Shown here in pieces: positions 1-9,530 of a DNA stretch of 64,000 nt (positions within the stretch are counted from its first letter, which is position 1; every line of letters starts with the position of its first letter). The DNA lies in the NCBI GenBank assembly GCA_947579605.1, contig OX388309.1, positions 22,201,071 to 22,265,070 on the forward strand, written 5' to 3'. The stretch comes from Athripsodes cinereus. Taxonomy: Eukaryota > Arthropoda > Insecta > Trichoptera > Leptoceridae. The translations under genes were made by a program, and so were the position numbers. Below the pieces are notes generated by a model that worked only from the letters and a program-made list of their open reading frames with translations, had not been told where the DNA came from and made no database searches.

Positions 1-284
1 ACTTTACTTTTATACGTGGGATGTGTACTAAAGTGGGATGTGGTTTAACTAAAGTACACCAATGTTGCAAACTTCAAAGTTCTAAAATCTCTCGGTTCTA
101 AAGAAAGCCTTCACATTATTTATCATAGTTCTATTTATCCGTGAAGTTATATTATTATTATTGTATTATAAATTAAGTAGTTTTCATAAGTATTCGGTTT
201 CAGACAGTTTTCTGAAAAAAATATAAGAAAATATATTAGCTATATTAAAACACTCTCAGAGTAGATAAAAATTGTTTATTCCAC

Positions 285-450
285 GTGTATATATTTATTT
301 ATTTTATTAATTCATTCTTAACTGTACATTGATCACAATAATACAATTTCATAGTAAAATGCATTCAAATAAGATATCATCAATATGCAGAGGGCGAGTT
401 TATTGCAGAGGTGCGATCTCTTCCAACTAACTCAAAAGATAAAAGGACAC
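285..450 (-). mobile_element. LINE 3' UTR remnant
   Basis: Read on the minus strand this contains GTTGGAAGAGATCGC, a motif often seen just before the end of insect Jockey/CR1-like LINE 3' UTRs, and ends in an A/T-rich AAATAAATA tail near 285-305. The inner sequence TGTACAGTTAAGAAT and its surroundings recur at 15415-15530 and 46690-46800 in the same orientation, so it is a dispersed family. There is no coding sequence; the 62-codon open frame at 385 on the plus strand is chance. Confidence 0.45.
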
Positions 451-2249
451 AAAAGGATAAAAAAAAATTGTCAACAAGTTTACAAGTCTTCCGATAACTT
501 GGACTACCTTCTTTCACAATCCGTTTCTATGAGAATGCCATCAGGCCATCAGGAATGTCTTGAGAACTTATGACTCGATTGACACGAAAACGCTTCTAAT
601 AGAGGAGGATGATTTAGAGCTTGTGTTTCTAGGATGAACATTTAAAATCGATTGCATACATCTAACCTTAGAATATAAGCTCTAATTCATACAATAATAC
701 AAAAAATTCTCAACAAAAGAAACAAAGTACTTATCATCCCTCATCATCATTCATTTTCCATTATCAAACATTATGAAGGTATTTGGTACTTACTCATATA
801 ACAAGATCACCGCTACTAACAATATCAATGTGTACGTCGGTACATAATGTAATAAATGAATGGATGCGCCACCTCCATTCATTCACAGATGGACAAACAA
901 ACATCCAATGTCTTGGACTATGTAACATTGTCGTTATGATTGATTAACAGTAGGTACCTATCTGCTTGAAGATAAATAGATATTATTATTTGATACTTGA
1001 ATGTATTCTAACACTCTGACAGAAACCGATTTCCAGTAGATGTCTGTTTTTGTAAATAAAAATTCGTTCTGCACTCCAAAACAAGCGATATGATTTTGGT
1101 ATATAAGTCTATGGTGAACAAACATTTTAATATACCTATTGATTTATTGCGAAATTGATGTTATATTCTATTATGTACATTTCATCAAATTACATTATTT
1201 GAATCATCTTAATATTTAACTGAGCATTTATACGACTCAGAAAACAGGCAAGATAAGTGTTGAAAATATTAAGCTAGATTATTGAATGATGTGTTAAATA
1301 TTTCTGGATGTAGTGGAACCAAGAGAGAGAGGAGTGGAAAATCATAGCAGAGCCTTATATTCAAAGGTGGACCTAAAATGGCTAAATATTGAAATATTCT
1401 CTTTCCCAGATATTTCAGGAGTCGAATAACTATCCGTTCATATTTTTTTAGGCCTTGACAATCAAGAGCATAGACTCTATCGAGTCTATCAGTACAACTA
1501 AGACAGAATTAATATCTCCGATCCTACAGATCAGCAGGCGGTGAATTCGGCTGATATTACAGATCCCACCATGAGACTTACACATTCACGATAACTTTAA
1601 GGCATATAGTTGTAGAAGAAAATGACATAATAAGTGCACTCTTGTTCGGTCAAAGTGAAATAAATTAATACGAAAATTATTATTTGAGATTTAATTCGGT
1701 CAAAAGCCGAAAGAAGCCGGCCAAGACCGAAACAATTGCAACCGATCATGGTGTTATGAAACTATCATTTATTACCATGAATCTAATAGTATCCACTTGT
1801 AGTGGCATCAATACAAATTATGTAGGTAGGTATTTTGAGAACGACGGTTCTTAATACTTCCATCTAACATTAATTTACAATATTCACACAACACGTAACT
1901 GAAACACAAGCCATATCCTAAACAATACTATTAATAGATATTATGATTTGCAATGCTTAATTTTATAAACAAATAGGAAATGTAATATCCTACGAAATTA
2001 AGTATCAAATAATGACTGTAAATTATTATGTTTTTTGAAGGTATCTTACTTTTCCTTTGTATTTTTCTCAGAAATCTGTTTTATAGCAGCCTGATATCAT
2101 CGTACCTGTCCGAAAAATGTACCTGTCTGAAAAATCTCAATTCAAACTGTAATTTTTGCAACAAATACTTTGTACACATTCTAATAAGCATACAAAATGT
2201 ATTTTGTGTACCATAAGAATAAAGAGTTGTATGGCACATCCCTATAATT
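451..2249. other. No recognisable gene
   Basis: AT-rich sequence with scattered stop codons in all frames. The only pattern I noticed is a short stretch near 1525-1555 that resembles one near 7170-7195. No RNA gene, terminal repeat or long coding frame is visible. Confidence 0.5.
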
Positions 2250-2283
2250 AAAGTATACGCTTTTTTTCAAGCGTATGCTTTTC
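2250..2283. repeat. Short imperfect palindrome
   Basis: AAAGTATACGCTT is followed by a T-rich loop and then AAGCGTATGCTTT, giving a 13-bp stem with one mismatch. A perfect palindrome with the same AAAGTATACG arm lies at 44855-44892. Function is unknown. Confidence 0.5.
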
Positions 2284-2907
2284 TAAAAAGCATCGATTTT
2301 TCACAGGATACGTAAAAAAATGTAGTCTGTACTTTGAAGAAATGACTTTCTCGAGTCAATTAATTAAAATTTAGTTGCATTGTACTTACAGTCTTAATCG
2401 CATAAATTAACTGGGAATAAATTATATTAAATTTTGACTTGCGGTTTTCTTTTCATTAGATACACCAAAGCGCCGTGCTTCAGTCTCTCGATGACACTAA
2501 CTGTGATGTATCGCATTCGCCGTAACTTACAGTCATGTTTCTAGTGTTGTAATAATACTATTAGATATGTTCTAATATTATATTAATACTATGAGGATTG
2601 GAGAATAGTTTATGTCCAATATGATGCATTGGGGACGAGATAGGAAAGGGAATTGAGTTAATTTATATGCTTGGTGTATGTAAACTACCTGATAGTGTTA
2701 TAATGTACTAGCAAATTAACAATAACCTCGATTAGTTTCGTTTTTGTATACAAAACTAATTTTCAGAACTGAGGCAAAGTATTAAAACGCTTTTAAAAAA
2801 ATAATTGAATTCTTGTATTTAAAAAAAAAAAAACGATATTCCAAAGCTTCGTACATTATAATATTCTTCATTTAATATCTTTAATTGAGGGATGAGGTAT
2901 GGTATTT

Positions 2908-3151
2908 CTTCTTCTTCTTCTCTACGTGTTTTGTCGGGTCCCCCCGACGTTGACGACCACCTGGAAGAGATTCTTCCTGTTCTGCACAGCACGAAACTCC
3001 TCCACACCTCTTATCCCGGTTCACTCCTGAATGTTCTGGAGAAAGGAAACCCGCTTTCTTACAACGCCTCTACGGCCCTCAATCTTCCCTTCTATAGCCA
3101 GTTTTAGGATGACATATTTTTCTCCTCTCATTATGTGACCACAATGTGAAT
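2908..3151 (-). mobile_element. 5'-truncated LINE, (GAA)n tail, 13-bp TSD
   Basis: The insertion is bounded by identical copies of AGGTATGGTATTT at 2895-2907 and 3152-3164, a 13-bp target-site duplication. On the minus strand the body encodes a LINE C-terminal tail and ends in a (GAA)n simple-repeat tail next to the left TSD. A 5'-truncated body, variable-length TSD and simple-repeat 3' tail are the signature of target-primed reverse transcription. Confidence 0.85.
2922..3149 (-). pseudogene. LINE polyprotein C-terminal fragment
   Basis: Seventy-five codons plus a stop on the minus strand encode the extreme C-terminus of a non-LTR retrotransposon polyprotein, downstream of the reverse transcriptase domain. 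The frame opens with a GHIMRGEKYVILKL stretch, the common GHxxR-type tail motif, followed by an EGKIEGRRG basic segment and a VEEFRAVQNR segment before the stop at 2922. One in-frame TGA sits where a tryptophan is expected (after the NIQE residues), so the copy is dead. The N-terminal endonuclease and RT domains are absent because the copy was truncated on insertion. The clade (RTE-, R1- or R4-like) cannot be fixed from this tail alone. Confidence 0.75.
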
Positions 3152-3214
3152 AGGTATGGTATTTATCTTTATTAAAATAAATGACACATGAAGGACGGCT
3201 TTATACTTGCGGTA

Positions 3215-3262
3215 CAGTAACTCCGCTGGCTAACTCATTTGTGGATGTAACGTGATGGTGTG
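3215..3262 (+). repeat. Possible SINE A 3'-end remnant
   Basis: The stretch CTGGCTAACTCATTTGTGG then CGTGATGGT resembles the last 40 bases of the SINE A family. It is short and diverged, so the assignment is tentative. Confidence 0.35.
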
Positions 3263-3896
3263 GATAAACATATACCTATTAAATTTGTATAGGTATCTAT
3301 ACTAAATGCTTTCTTCCTACTCTCAACAAAGGATTTAGAGTAACGGTTTGTGTGAGGGCATTAGAGTAACTGAAATATATTCTTATATTATTTATTCATC
3401 TTCCTAACATTTAACACTTCGTGTGTCGGTAATGTTGGGTGTAATTTTCAAAAGTAGGTAATAAAGACTAAAACACTTTTTCAAACATTTAACTACTTAT
3501 TCATACAAACACAACGACCAACATTTACTGAGTACCTACGGCCAACTGGGTACCAGGGTTGTAAAACCTTGTTCACGGCAATAAGGTGACCACGGCGGGC
3601 AATCATAAAAATTGCCTCCATTACAGACCGAGTTTGTGAAGTCATTATGCTAGGCTGTTACACGGATTTATTAATTGCGTCCATATTTTACCGGTTACGA
3701 TTCTCGCATTTATAATGCACCCTGTAAAAGGTACGGACCGTACGATAGGTAATAATAGTGATGTATATATTATCTTAATTTATCTACTAATTACTTAGTG
3801 TAATTACTACCTACGTACTATCTCACCTAAATAATTATGTTTCTTACATATTTTACAAGTTTGATTCCTGATAAGCTTGCTAAATTTTACATTTTA

Positions 3897-4375
3897 GGAT
3901 AAAATTGAAAAAAAAAAACACAGTATGTAGTTAACTTCCAAATGACATTTATTAACTTCGCGTACCTACTAGTATTCGGAGACTCGATCACAGCGGATCA
4001 CTTTCCAATAGTTATTTATCGATTGATTGAGTCGACGTTGATTTTGTAAAACTCCATTATATTGATATAATGAAAACAAAATTGTTTTTGGTTTTACTAC
4101 GATTATCGTAACCAAAAACAATTTTGTTTTCATTATATCAATATCAGTTATTTATCAATGAATTTATTTACTTTCTTGTCAACACGGGCTTCTCCCAACA
4201 TTCTTTGTTCAAATTCTTTAAAATATACTGTTTGTCTCTGTATCTTATTTCACTTTTTACTAATCGCCTGATGATGGAGTCGAAAGTCTCCGAATACTAG
4301 TACACGAAGTTAATAAAAGTCATTTGGAAGTTAACTACATACTGTGTTTTTTTTCAATTTTACCTTGAAATGGAC
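3897..4375. mobile_element. Nested inverted repeat, Penelope-like candidate
   Basis: Two inverted repeats are nested. The outer arms, about 3897-3990 and 4277-4366, match apart from small indels and share TTCCAAATGACATTTATTAA-type sequence. The inner arms 4059-4093 and 4110-4144 are a perfect 35-bp palindrome with a 16-base loop. The right outer arm carries a hammerhead-like motif (4251-4320). The segment at 4027-4056 recurs at 39867-39896, also upstream of a hammerhead-like motif. Penelope-like elements are known for inverted, partly duplicated pseudo-LTRs that carry hammerhead ribozymes, so that class is the best guess. No reverse transcriptase is present. Confidence 0.5.
4251..4320 (+). 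ncRNA. Hammerhead-ribozyme-like motif (candidate)
   Basis: CTGATGA at 4268-4274 is followed by a GGAG/CTCC stem with an 8-base loop, then GAA at 4292-4294, then a short TAC-TA-GTA stem III and a C that would be the cleavage base. Flanking stem I strands can pair CGC with GCG-like bases and ACTTTTT with AAAAGT across an internal loop. There is one extra T between the CTGATGA core and stem II, and the base 15.1/16.1 pair is T-A rather than A-T. Activity is therefore uncertain. The same layout, including the extra T and the trailing AATAAAA-GTCA, occurs at 7881-7952. Confidence 0.45.
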
Positions 4376-4510
4376 TTCCAACAAGTACCTTCAGTCAATA
4401 ACATCAAGATTTTACATTTTATGTTTTACGTTCTGAGTTACGTTTCAATGGGTAAAGAATTTAAATAAAATATATTTTTAATAGATAAGCTCGAAGATTC
4501 CTGATATTTT

Positions 4511-4736
4511 ATTACTACTACTGTACTACCTACGACTATACCATCATATTAGCGGACCAGCTGCAAGTAACAAACAAGCGAACTGTCCTCTCCGCGCCAA
4601 CAATATTGAGACATTCAGAATTGATTGCAAACCTCCTTATTGAATTTAATACATAAAAATCTTTATTTTTCAAACACCTGTCTTTTACAAGACACTCGAA
4701 AACTAATGAAAAAGAGTGTGAGACCATTTCCAAAGA
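4511..4736 (-). repeat. SINE A, old copy
   Basis: A diverged minus-strand member of SINE A. A broken (TAC)n stretch at 4511-4538 corresponds to the (TAG)n tail, and the TGTCTTTTACAAGACACTCG segment near 4680 matches the conserved 5' third of the clean copies. No TSD is visible. The 75-codon frame across it is a by-product of the repeat, not a gene. Confidence 0.7.
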
Positions 4737-4739
4737 AAT

Positions 4740-5889
4740 TTTTATTTTTCCTATGCACATCATTTCGATTCATCCACAAGTGAGATAACCAGCGGAATTT
4801 TGGCACGTGATAGATATAAATAAAATTTACAACACAGTATTAAAAAAAAATCTGAATTAGGAACATCTCAAATACGTCTTTGATTGTTTTTTATGATTTA
4901 TGAAGTGTCGATTTGGAAGTATTTACATCGAAAAACAATACTAATAAATATACCGATATATCATTTTAAACCCCTAAGTCTGCACATACCGACTGTGTGA
5001 CTGAAAAATAACGAATATTAATTTATGTTTTGTATGTAAGTACTTTCTATCTTTTGTTTAAATCTTAATTTTTATCTTACTTATTATACATTTTTGAGCA
5101 CTTGGAATATAGGAGAATATCGACCGTTCTTTGTTATTTTCCTCCACACGCAACATTGTCAAGCGGGGTACATTGAGTAGATTGTTATAATTATTTAGGG
5201 GAAATTTTACTATACGAATTTTTGTTTCCGTTTTATTGCTTCTTTTTAACACGTTTAAAAGTACTAGATTTGTGTTCTATGGTTGGTTTTTTTATCGTCT
5301 GCCCCGCTACATAATGTGAGTGCTGTAATTAAAAAAGTTTAACCACCAATAAGGGTTACATGAAAGCATTGAAGAAAGTTTTTGATTTTTTTATGAAGTG
5401 TTATATTATTATTTTTCACATCCTTTTATTCGATTTCGTGAAAAATACCGTAATTTTACTGCAGTATAAATTGTTATAACCTTAAATAACTCTGGGAATT
5501 CGACGTCATTCAGTGTATACTTACCTATTCCATTGTTAAGTACATTTGTTAGGTACGTTTAATGTTTGCAAACATTTTACTTTCATTATTATTTTTAGTT
5601 CTGTGGTAATATGGTTAAAGTTGATATCCTAAAAAGCAAACTTTATAAAAGAACGTTGCAAAGACTTCTTTAAGAATATAAAATAATTGGCTCTTCATAT
5701 TAATATTGTTTTTTTTTTGCTAAAAATGATTATTTTATTATTTTTTTTAGTCCAATAAAAATTTAGATTTGAATAGACATTTCTAGTGAAAAAAATCGAT
5801 TGTCATAAAAATCAGACTCAACAACTACCTATCACTATTTTATTACAGAATTATAATTCTTAAGATTTTCATGAAAAAATATCTAATGC
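4740..5889. other. No recognisable gene
   Basis: AT-rich, with T-runs around 5700-5760. I see no coding frame, RNA gene or repeat boundary here. Confidence 0.5.
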
Positions 5890-6097
5890 CTGTAGGGTTA
5901 CTCTTGAAAAAATCTAAACACGATCTTAATCTTTATCATACGACGCGCGAAGTGGCTATTGGCCGAAAATACGCGCATACCAATCGCGCGGTAGCGGTAG
6001 CGCGGTTTTTTTGACCATAGTCCCTTCGTGCTTCGTATGATCAAGATCAAAACTAGATTAAGATCGTATTTAGATTGTGTCAAGAGTAACCCTGCTG
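5890..6097 (+). mobile_element. MITE-1, TIR element copy 1
   Basis: A 208-bp non-autonomous element. Its ends are inverted repeats of about 42 bp: the left end starts CTGTAGGGTTACTCTTGA and the right end closes with TCAAGAGTAACCCTGCTG. A GC-rich centre (CGCGCGG and similar) contrasts with the flanks. The second copy at 37742-37926 is in the opposite orientation. No transposase is present. The CAGGG start recalls hAT ends, but no 8-bp TSD is visible at either copy, so the superfamily is left open. The 61-codon minus-strand frame inside is the repeat, not a gene. Confidence 0.8.
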
Positions 6098-6850
6098 TTC
6101 ATTCTACTAATCTATTCTTTTGCGAGGGATTTAGGTTCATTCTAGAACATCACTTCTCACAGTCACAATGGGACAGCCAGTAAACTGAACATACATCTAG
6201 TAAACATATACTCCAGCCTCTTTTTGCCATAAATGAAAAGACATTCATAATAGTTGACAGATAGTAATGCTGAATTAAATATAAGTAAATGGAATATTTA
6301 TTAAGTATTTTCAATAGTTAAATTCTACACATACACGTATCAAATACCTCCCTAATTAAACCAATCCCTCATAATTATTCAAATCTAATGAATAAATGTT
6401 ATTCATTAAATTAAAATTTGCTAATTAAACTCGATCAAGTTATTGTTTTTTTTCAATATTTATATTTTAACCATTGGCCAGGAAAGTAAGTACATATTAT
6501 TTGAAGGACTAACTTGCAATCTATGTTTAGAAGTTAACTACGCCAATACATACAAGTTTGCAGATAAACATCAATATACTTAATAGTAAACCAGAGGTAT
6601 GTATAATATTCATTAAATAACATGAGAGATTTTTATTTCATAGGTGTTTAATTTATTTGCTTGTATACTAACTAGAACCGAGGTAGCATGTTCCCCTGCA
6701 ATCAAACGAAGGTTTCATAAACGTAGCAAATAAATTAACTATGTGTTAGTTTTTACTAGTTTTCATATCCGTTATTTTGCACTAAGCAGTCTAGTGAAAA
6801 CGTTTTTATACAAATATTAAAATTTTGGAGGAATCAATCCAATTTCGTAG
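6098..6850. other. No recognisable gene
   Basis: AT-rich spacer with no coding, RNA or repeat signal that I can recognise. Confidence 0.5.
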
Positions 6851-6932
6851 TCCTTCAACGCTCCTCCCAGATAGAGGGTATAGACCAGCCTCGGAGCGTC
6901 TTCGCGCTAAAACCACCTCTTCCTACGACATT
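6851..6932 (-). repeat. (GAT)-tailed LINE remnant
   Basis: The plus strand TCAACGCTCCTCCCAGA, followed by ACCAGCCTC and GAGCGTCT, matches the 3' coding end of the LINE copies at 8971-9120 and 42655-43027. It is heavily decayed and keeps no open frame. Confidence 0.6.
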
Positions 6933-7124
6933 ACAAACACTATATTGTCACTGAAGATGATGGATGAAGGATGATGGACGTTTAGGTCGTTGGAAACCTT
7001 TGTAAGCATATCTGGATTAAAAGCTTGAATATTTTGACATTTATTATTCCACCAAAAATCTTCAATTTCCTTTCTATAAATAAGATATAGGTACCTATTG
7101 TCCACATTGGCGGGGCATTGGAGA

Positions 7125-7235
7125 GGCCTAAAGAGCCAGCCTAAAACTATCCCTAAGACAATCCCACTTCAGGCGGAGGTGAACCCGGCTGACGCAGAAG
7201 CTCCCAAGGAGAGACCCAAACATCCACAAATTCCA
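7125..7235. other. GC-richer unidentified stretch
   Basis: About 110 bp with clearly higher G+C than its surroundings, including GAGGCCTAAAGAGCC and CAGGCGGAGGTGAACCCGGC. The second motif resembles a stretch at 1528-1555. It may be an old repeat or exon fragment; no frame is convincing. Confidence 0.3.
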
Positions 7236-7804
7236 AAAATGCCTTAAGGTTCCTTGTGCATTGCAATTTGTTCAGTAATCATATATCAATGAAAACAAGT
7301 TCTTACAGTGTATCGTTTCGCGATTATTTGTTCCCTAAATATAACTATATTTGATGAATACACAAATGTTAATTCAAGAATAATTATATAAGATCGGAAT
7401 AAAATATTTATGCTAGGATTTTAAATGTTCAATAACACATTATGTAAGATATATATTTATATTTTTGTACACATTAAATATTTAAAGTTTTCCTGATGAT
7501 AATATATTTATATGGTGACTCTTATGATTAAAAGTAACTACGTAGTATTGATCGAAATAATTACAATTATGTAGTTTTTTTCTTTTCTATAGGTATCATT
7601 TTTCTCGTGAAGATTGTGTGGGCGATAAAATGTTAGATTACATATTTACTTTGTTCACTTCTTGTTTATTATGCTGTAATAAAATATTATATAACTTTAA
7701 ATGCACTACTTAATAAAGTTGATATTTTCAACCGACGGTACTTGGTGGAAATTCATGTTGAATTAATTAAAATAAAACACTTATTTGTAGTATATCCACG
7801 GTGA

Positions 7805-7876
7805 CTTTTTATTGGACGCGAGCCGGCTTTCAAGAGCTTCCGCTCTCATCATCAGGCTGGCGAAAAAAAAAAAAAG
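7805..7876 (-). ncRNA. Hammerhead-ribozyme-like motif, left arm (candidate)
   Basis: The exact reverse complement of the motif in the right arm (7881-7952). The core CTGATGA maps to 7849-7855 on the minus strand and GAAA to 7828-7831. The two copies face away from each other across the 6-base loop. Confidence 0.45.
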
Positions 7877-7880
7877 TGAC

Positions 7881-7952
7881 TTTTTTTTTTTTTTCGCCAG
7901 CCTGATGATGAGAGCGGAAGCTCTTGAAAGCCGGCTCGCGTCCAATAAAAAG
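7881..7952 (+). ncRNA. Hammerhead-ribozyme-like motif, right arm (candidate)
   Basis: CTGATGA at 7902-7908, stem II GAGAGC-GGAA-GCTCTT, GAAA at 7926-7929, a self-complementary GCCGGC acting as a minimal stem III, then TC as the possible cleavage position. Stem I can form GC/GC next to the core, an internal loop, then TTTTT/AAAAA. Very short stem III is characteristic of hammerheads in Penelope-like elements, which are thought to act as dimers. An extra T follows the CTGATGA core, so self-cleavage is not assured. Confidence 0.45.
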
Positions 7953-7999
7953 TCACCGTGGATATACTACAAATAAGTGTTTTATTTTAATTAATTTAG

Positions 8000-8958
8000 C
8001 ACTACTTAATTATGATATAACTTAAAAAAGATTTTGTCATTGTTTTTTACTTGCAAGCCTTAAATTTTTTTCAACTTATAAATTTGTCAAAAGATATCTG
8101 AACATTTTATAAGATGCACATTACAAGGAAAATAAACATGAACACAAACTTCCTATTAGGTGATAAAAATATATCAAATCTGTACCTACCAAATGTAATA
8201 AAAAAGTCTTGTATTATTTGACAAAAATAGCATCAGCCGTTAATGTTTTTTTTTCTAGATATTGGTTTGAATTACTAACCAGTTAAAAACTTTATACATA
8301 AGTATGTTTAATAAATATTATATTTTTTAGTGCATCATTTGATTTATAGACAATCTAGTTCATTACCGAAACAGGGTGTGCCACGAATATGGAACATATC
8401 AAATACGTATTATGATCATTTTACTGTAGAAACATTTGGTAATACATGTTATCATCCTTCTTTACCTATTTCGTAATAGAATATAACTATTAACAAGCTT
8501 TTATACCCGATCTCGCTCAAGAATAATCACGAAATTGGCAAAAATAATTACATTTTAGTATCGATACTACAAAACTAATTTGACCGTTTTTCTACCCAGA
8601 AAATAATAAAAAATAATTTATATTTACTTATAAATTTCTTATCTATTTTACTAAAACAAGTTTTAAATGTCTGACATGCATTTTTAATCCTACTCCGTCA
8701 AAAAAATATTTGATCATTATAACTAACTTCCGATGGCAGAAAAGTCCTTGCAGGACCTTTGCCTCCGAAACAATAGGTCTCCAATACTTTTTTTACTTAA
8801 GCAATGGAATGCCAGTCGTCTTTAGCATTTAGCTTCTCTAGATATCGGTCGATGTTATCTTACAATCTTTGTCTTGATCTGCATATCTAACAATCTTTAA
8901 TCATTAGTTCGACAAAACATGGTGAATGATAATTAATAAATGTTCAAGAGCTTACATT
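8000..8958. other. No recognisable gene
   Basis: AT-rich spacer. A small hairpin AAAGTCC-TTGCA-GGACCTTT near 8740 is the only local structure I noticed. No coding frame stands out. Confidence 0.5.
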
Positions 8959-8970
8959 TCACACAAGTTT

Positions 8971-9120
8971 CATCATCATCATCATTATCATCGCCCTCAA
9001 CGCTCCTCTCGGGAGCACAGGGCAGAAACCAGCCTCCTCCATTCAGAGCGTCTCTGTGCCAATTGCGTCACCTCTTTCCACGACATTCCTTGCGCTCTGA
9101 TATCGTTGTCATAGGAATTG
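8971..9120 (-). mobile_element. 5'-truncated LINE end, (GAT)n tail, 12-bp TSD
   Basis: Only 150 bp of LINE remain between identical 12-bp repeats TCACACAAGTTT at 8959-8970 and 9121-9132. The minus strand encodes the last part of the SWEEVTQLAQRR-type C-terminus seen intact at 42669, then a (GAT)n tail at 8971-8990. The clean TSD and closeness to the copy at 42655 point to a fairly recent insertion. The overlapping plus-strand frames of 62 and 64 codons are shadows. Confidence 0.85.
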
Positions 9121-9252
9121 TCACACAAGTTTAGAGACATGAAACCACAAAATTACTGAATATATAGAACAACAAATATATTCACGATTTTTGTGATTCT
9201 CGAAGGTGCTCGAACGACAGAATTTCGGTTATAGGTTTGTACAAATAATTTA

Positions 9253-9516
9253 GTAAACCCCGTGGAGCACCCGGTAAAGAATTGGTCTCCCACTCTTCTG
9301 CGTAAGTTTTCGAGTGTCCTGTAAAAGGCAGGTGTTCGAAAAAATTAAGACATTATACATCTTAAATTCAGCGATGAGGTTTGCCACCCATCCTGAATGT
9401 CTTGATTTTATATTGGCACGAAGAGGACAGTTTGCATGTTTCTTACATGCAGCTGATCTGCTGGCTACCCCACTTGTGGGATATGCCGTGATGGTATAGT
9501 AGTAATAGTAGTAGTA
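9253..9516 (+). repeat. SINE A, clean copy, 14-bp TSD
   Basis: A 264-bp element flanked by GTACAAATAATTTA at 9239-9252 and 9517-9530. The body starts CCCGTGGAGCACCCGG at 9258 and ends CCGTGATGGTAT followed by a TAG-rich simple repeat. A GTTCGAA at 9334-9340 and TGGTCTCCC at 9283 are weak matches to Pol III B and A boxes, so a tRNA-derived head is possible but not shown. Four copies in the window (here, 12560, 13548, 30415) have clean TSDs; the roughly 60-codon frames across them come from the shared sequence and are not genes. Confidence 0.85.
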
Positions 9517-9530
9517 GTACAAATAATTTA

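Larger units (their letters stand above)
7731..7996. mobile_element. Perfect 115-bp inverted repeat, Penelope-like candidate
   Basis: Arms 7761-7875 and 7882-7996 are exact reverse complements over 115 bp, separated by only 6 bases, so a single strand could fold into one very long hairpin. Each arm carries a hammerhead-like motif pointing outward from the centre. Immediately upstream, 7731-7762 (CCGACGGTACTTGGT and following) matches 27451-27485, and the similarity runs on into the start of the left arm, showing a dispersed family. Tail-to-tail pseudo-LTR junctions of this kind are typical of Penelope-like elements. The perfect match between arms implies a recent event or ongoing correction. 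No RT or GIY-YIG gene is present. Confidence 0.55.

Noticed and set aside
5898..6083. 61-codon minus-strand frame
   Set aside because: Lies entirely inside MITE-1, whose terminal repeats explain it.
9314..9499. Recurring frame of about 61 codons starting MSCKRQVFEKIKT
   Set aside because: It recurs only because SINE A copies recur. Some copies break it, it has no start context, and SINE-like TSDs and tail explain the repeat better than a gene family.
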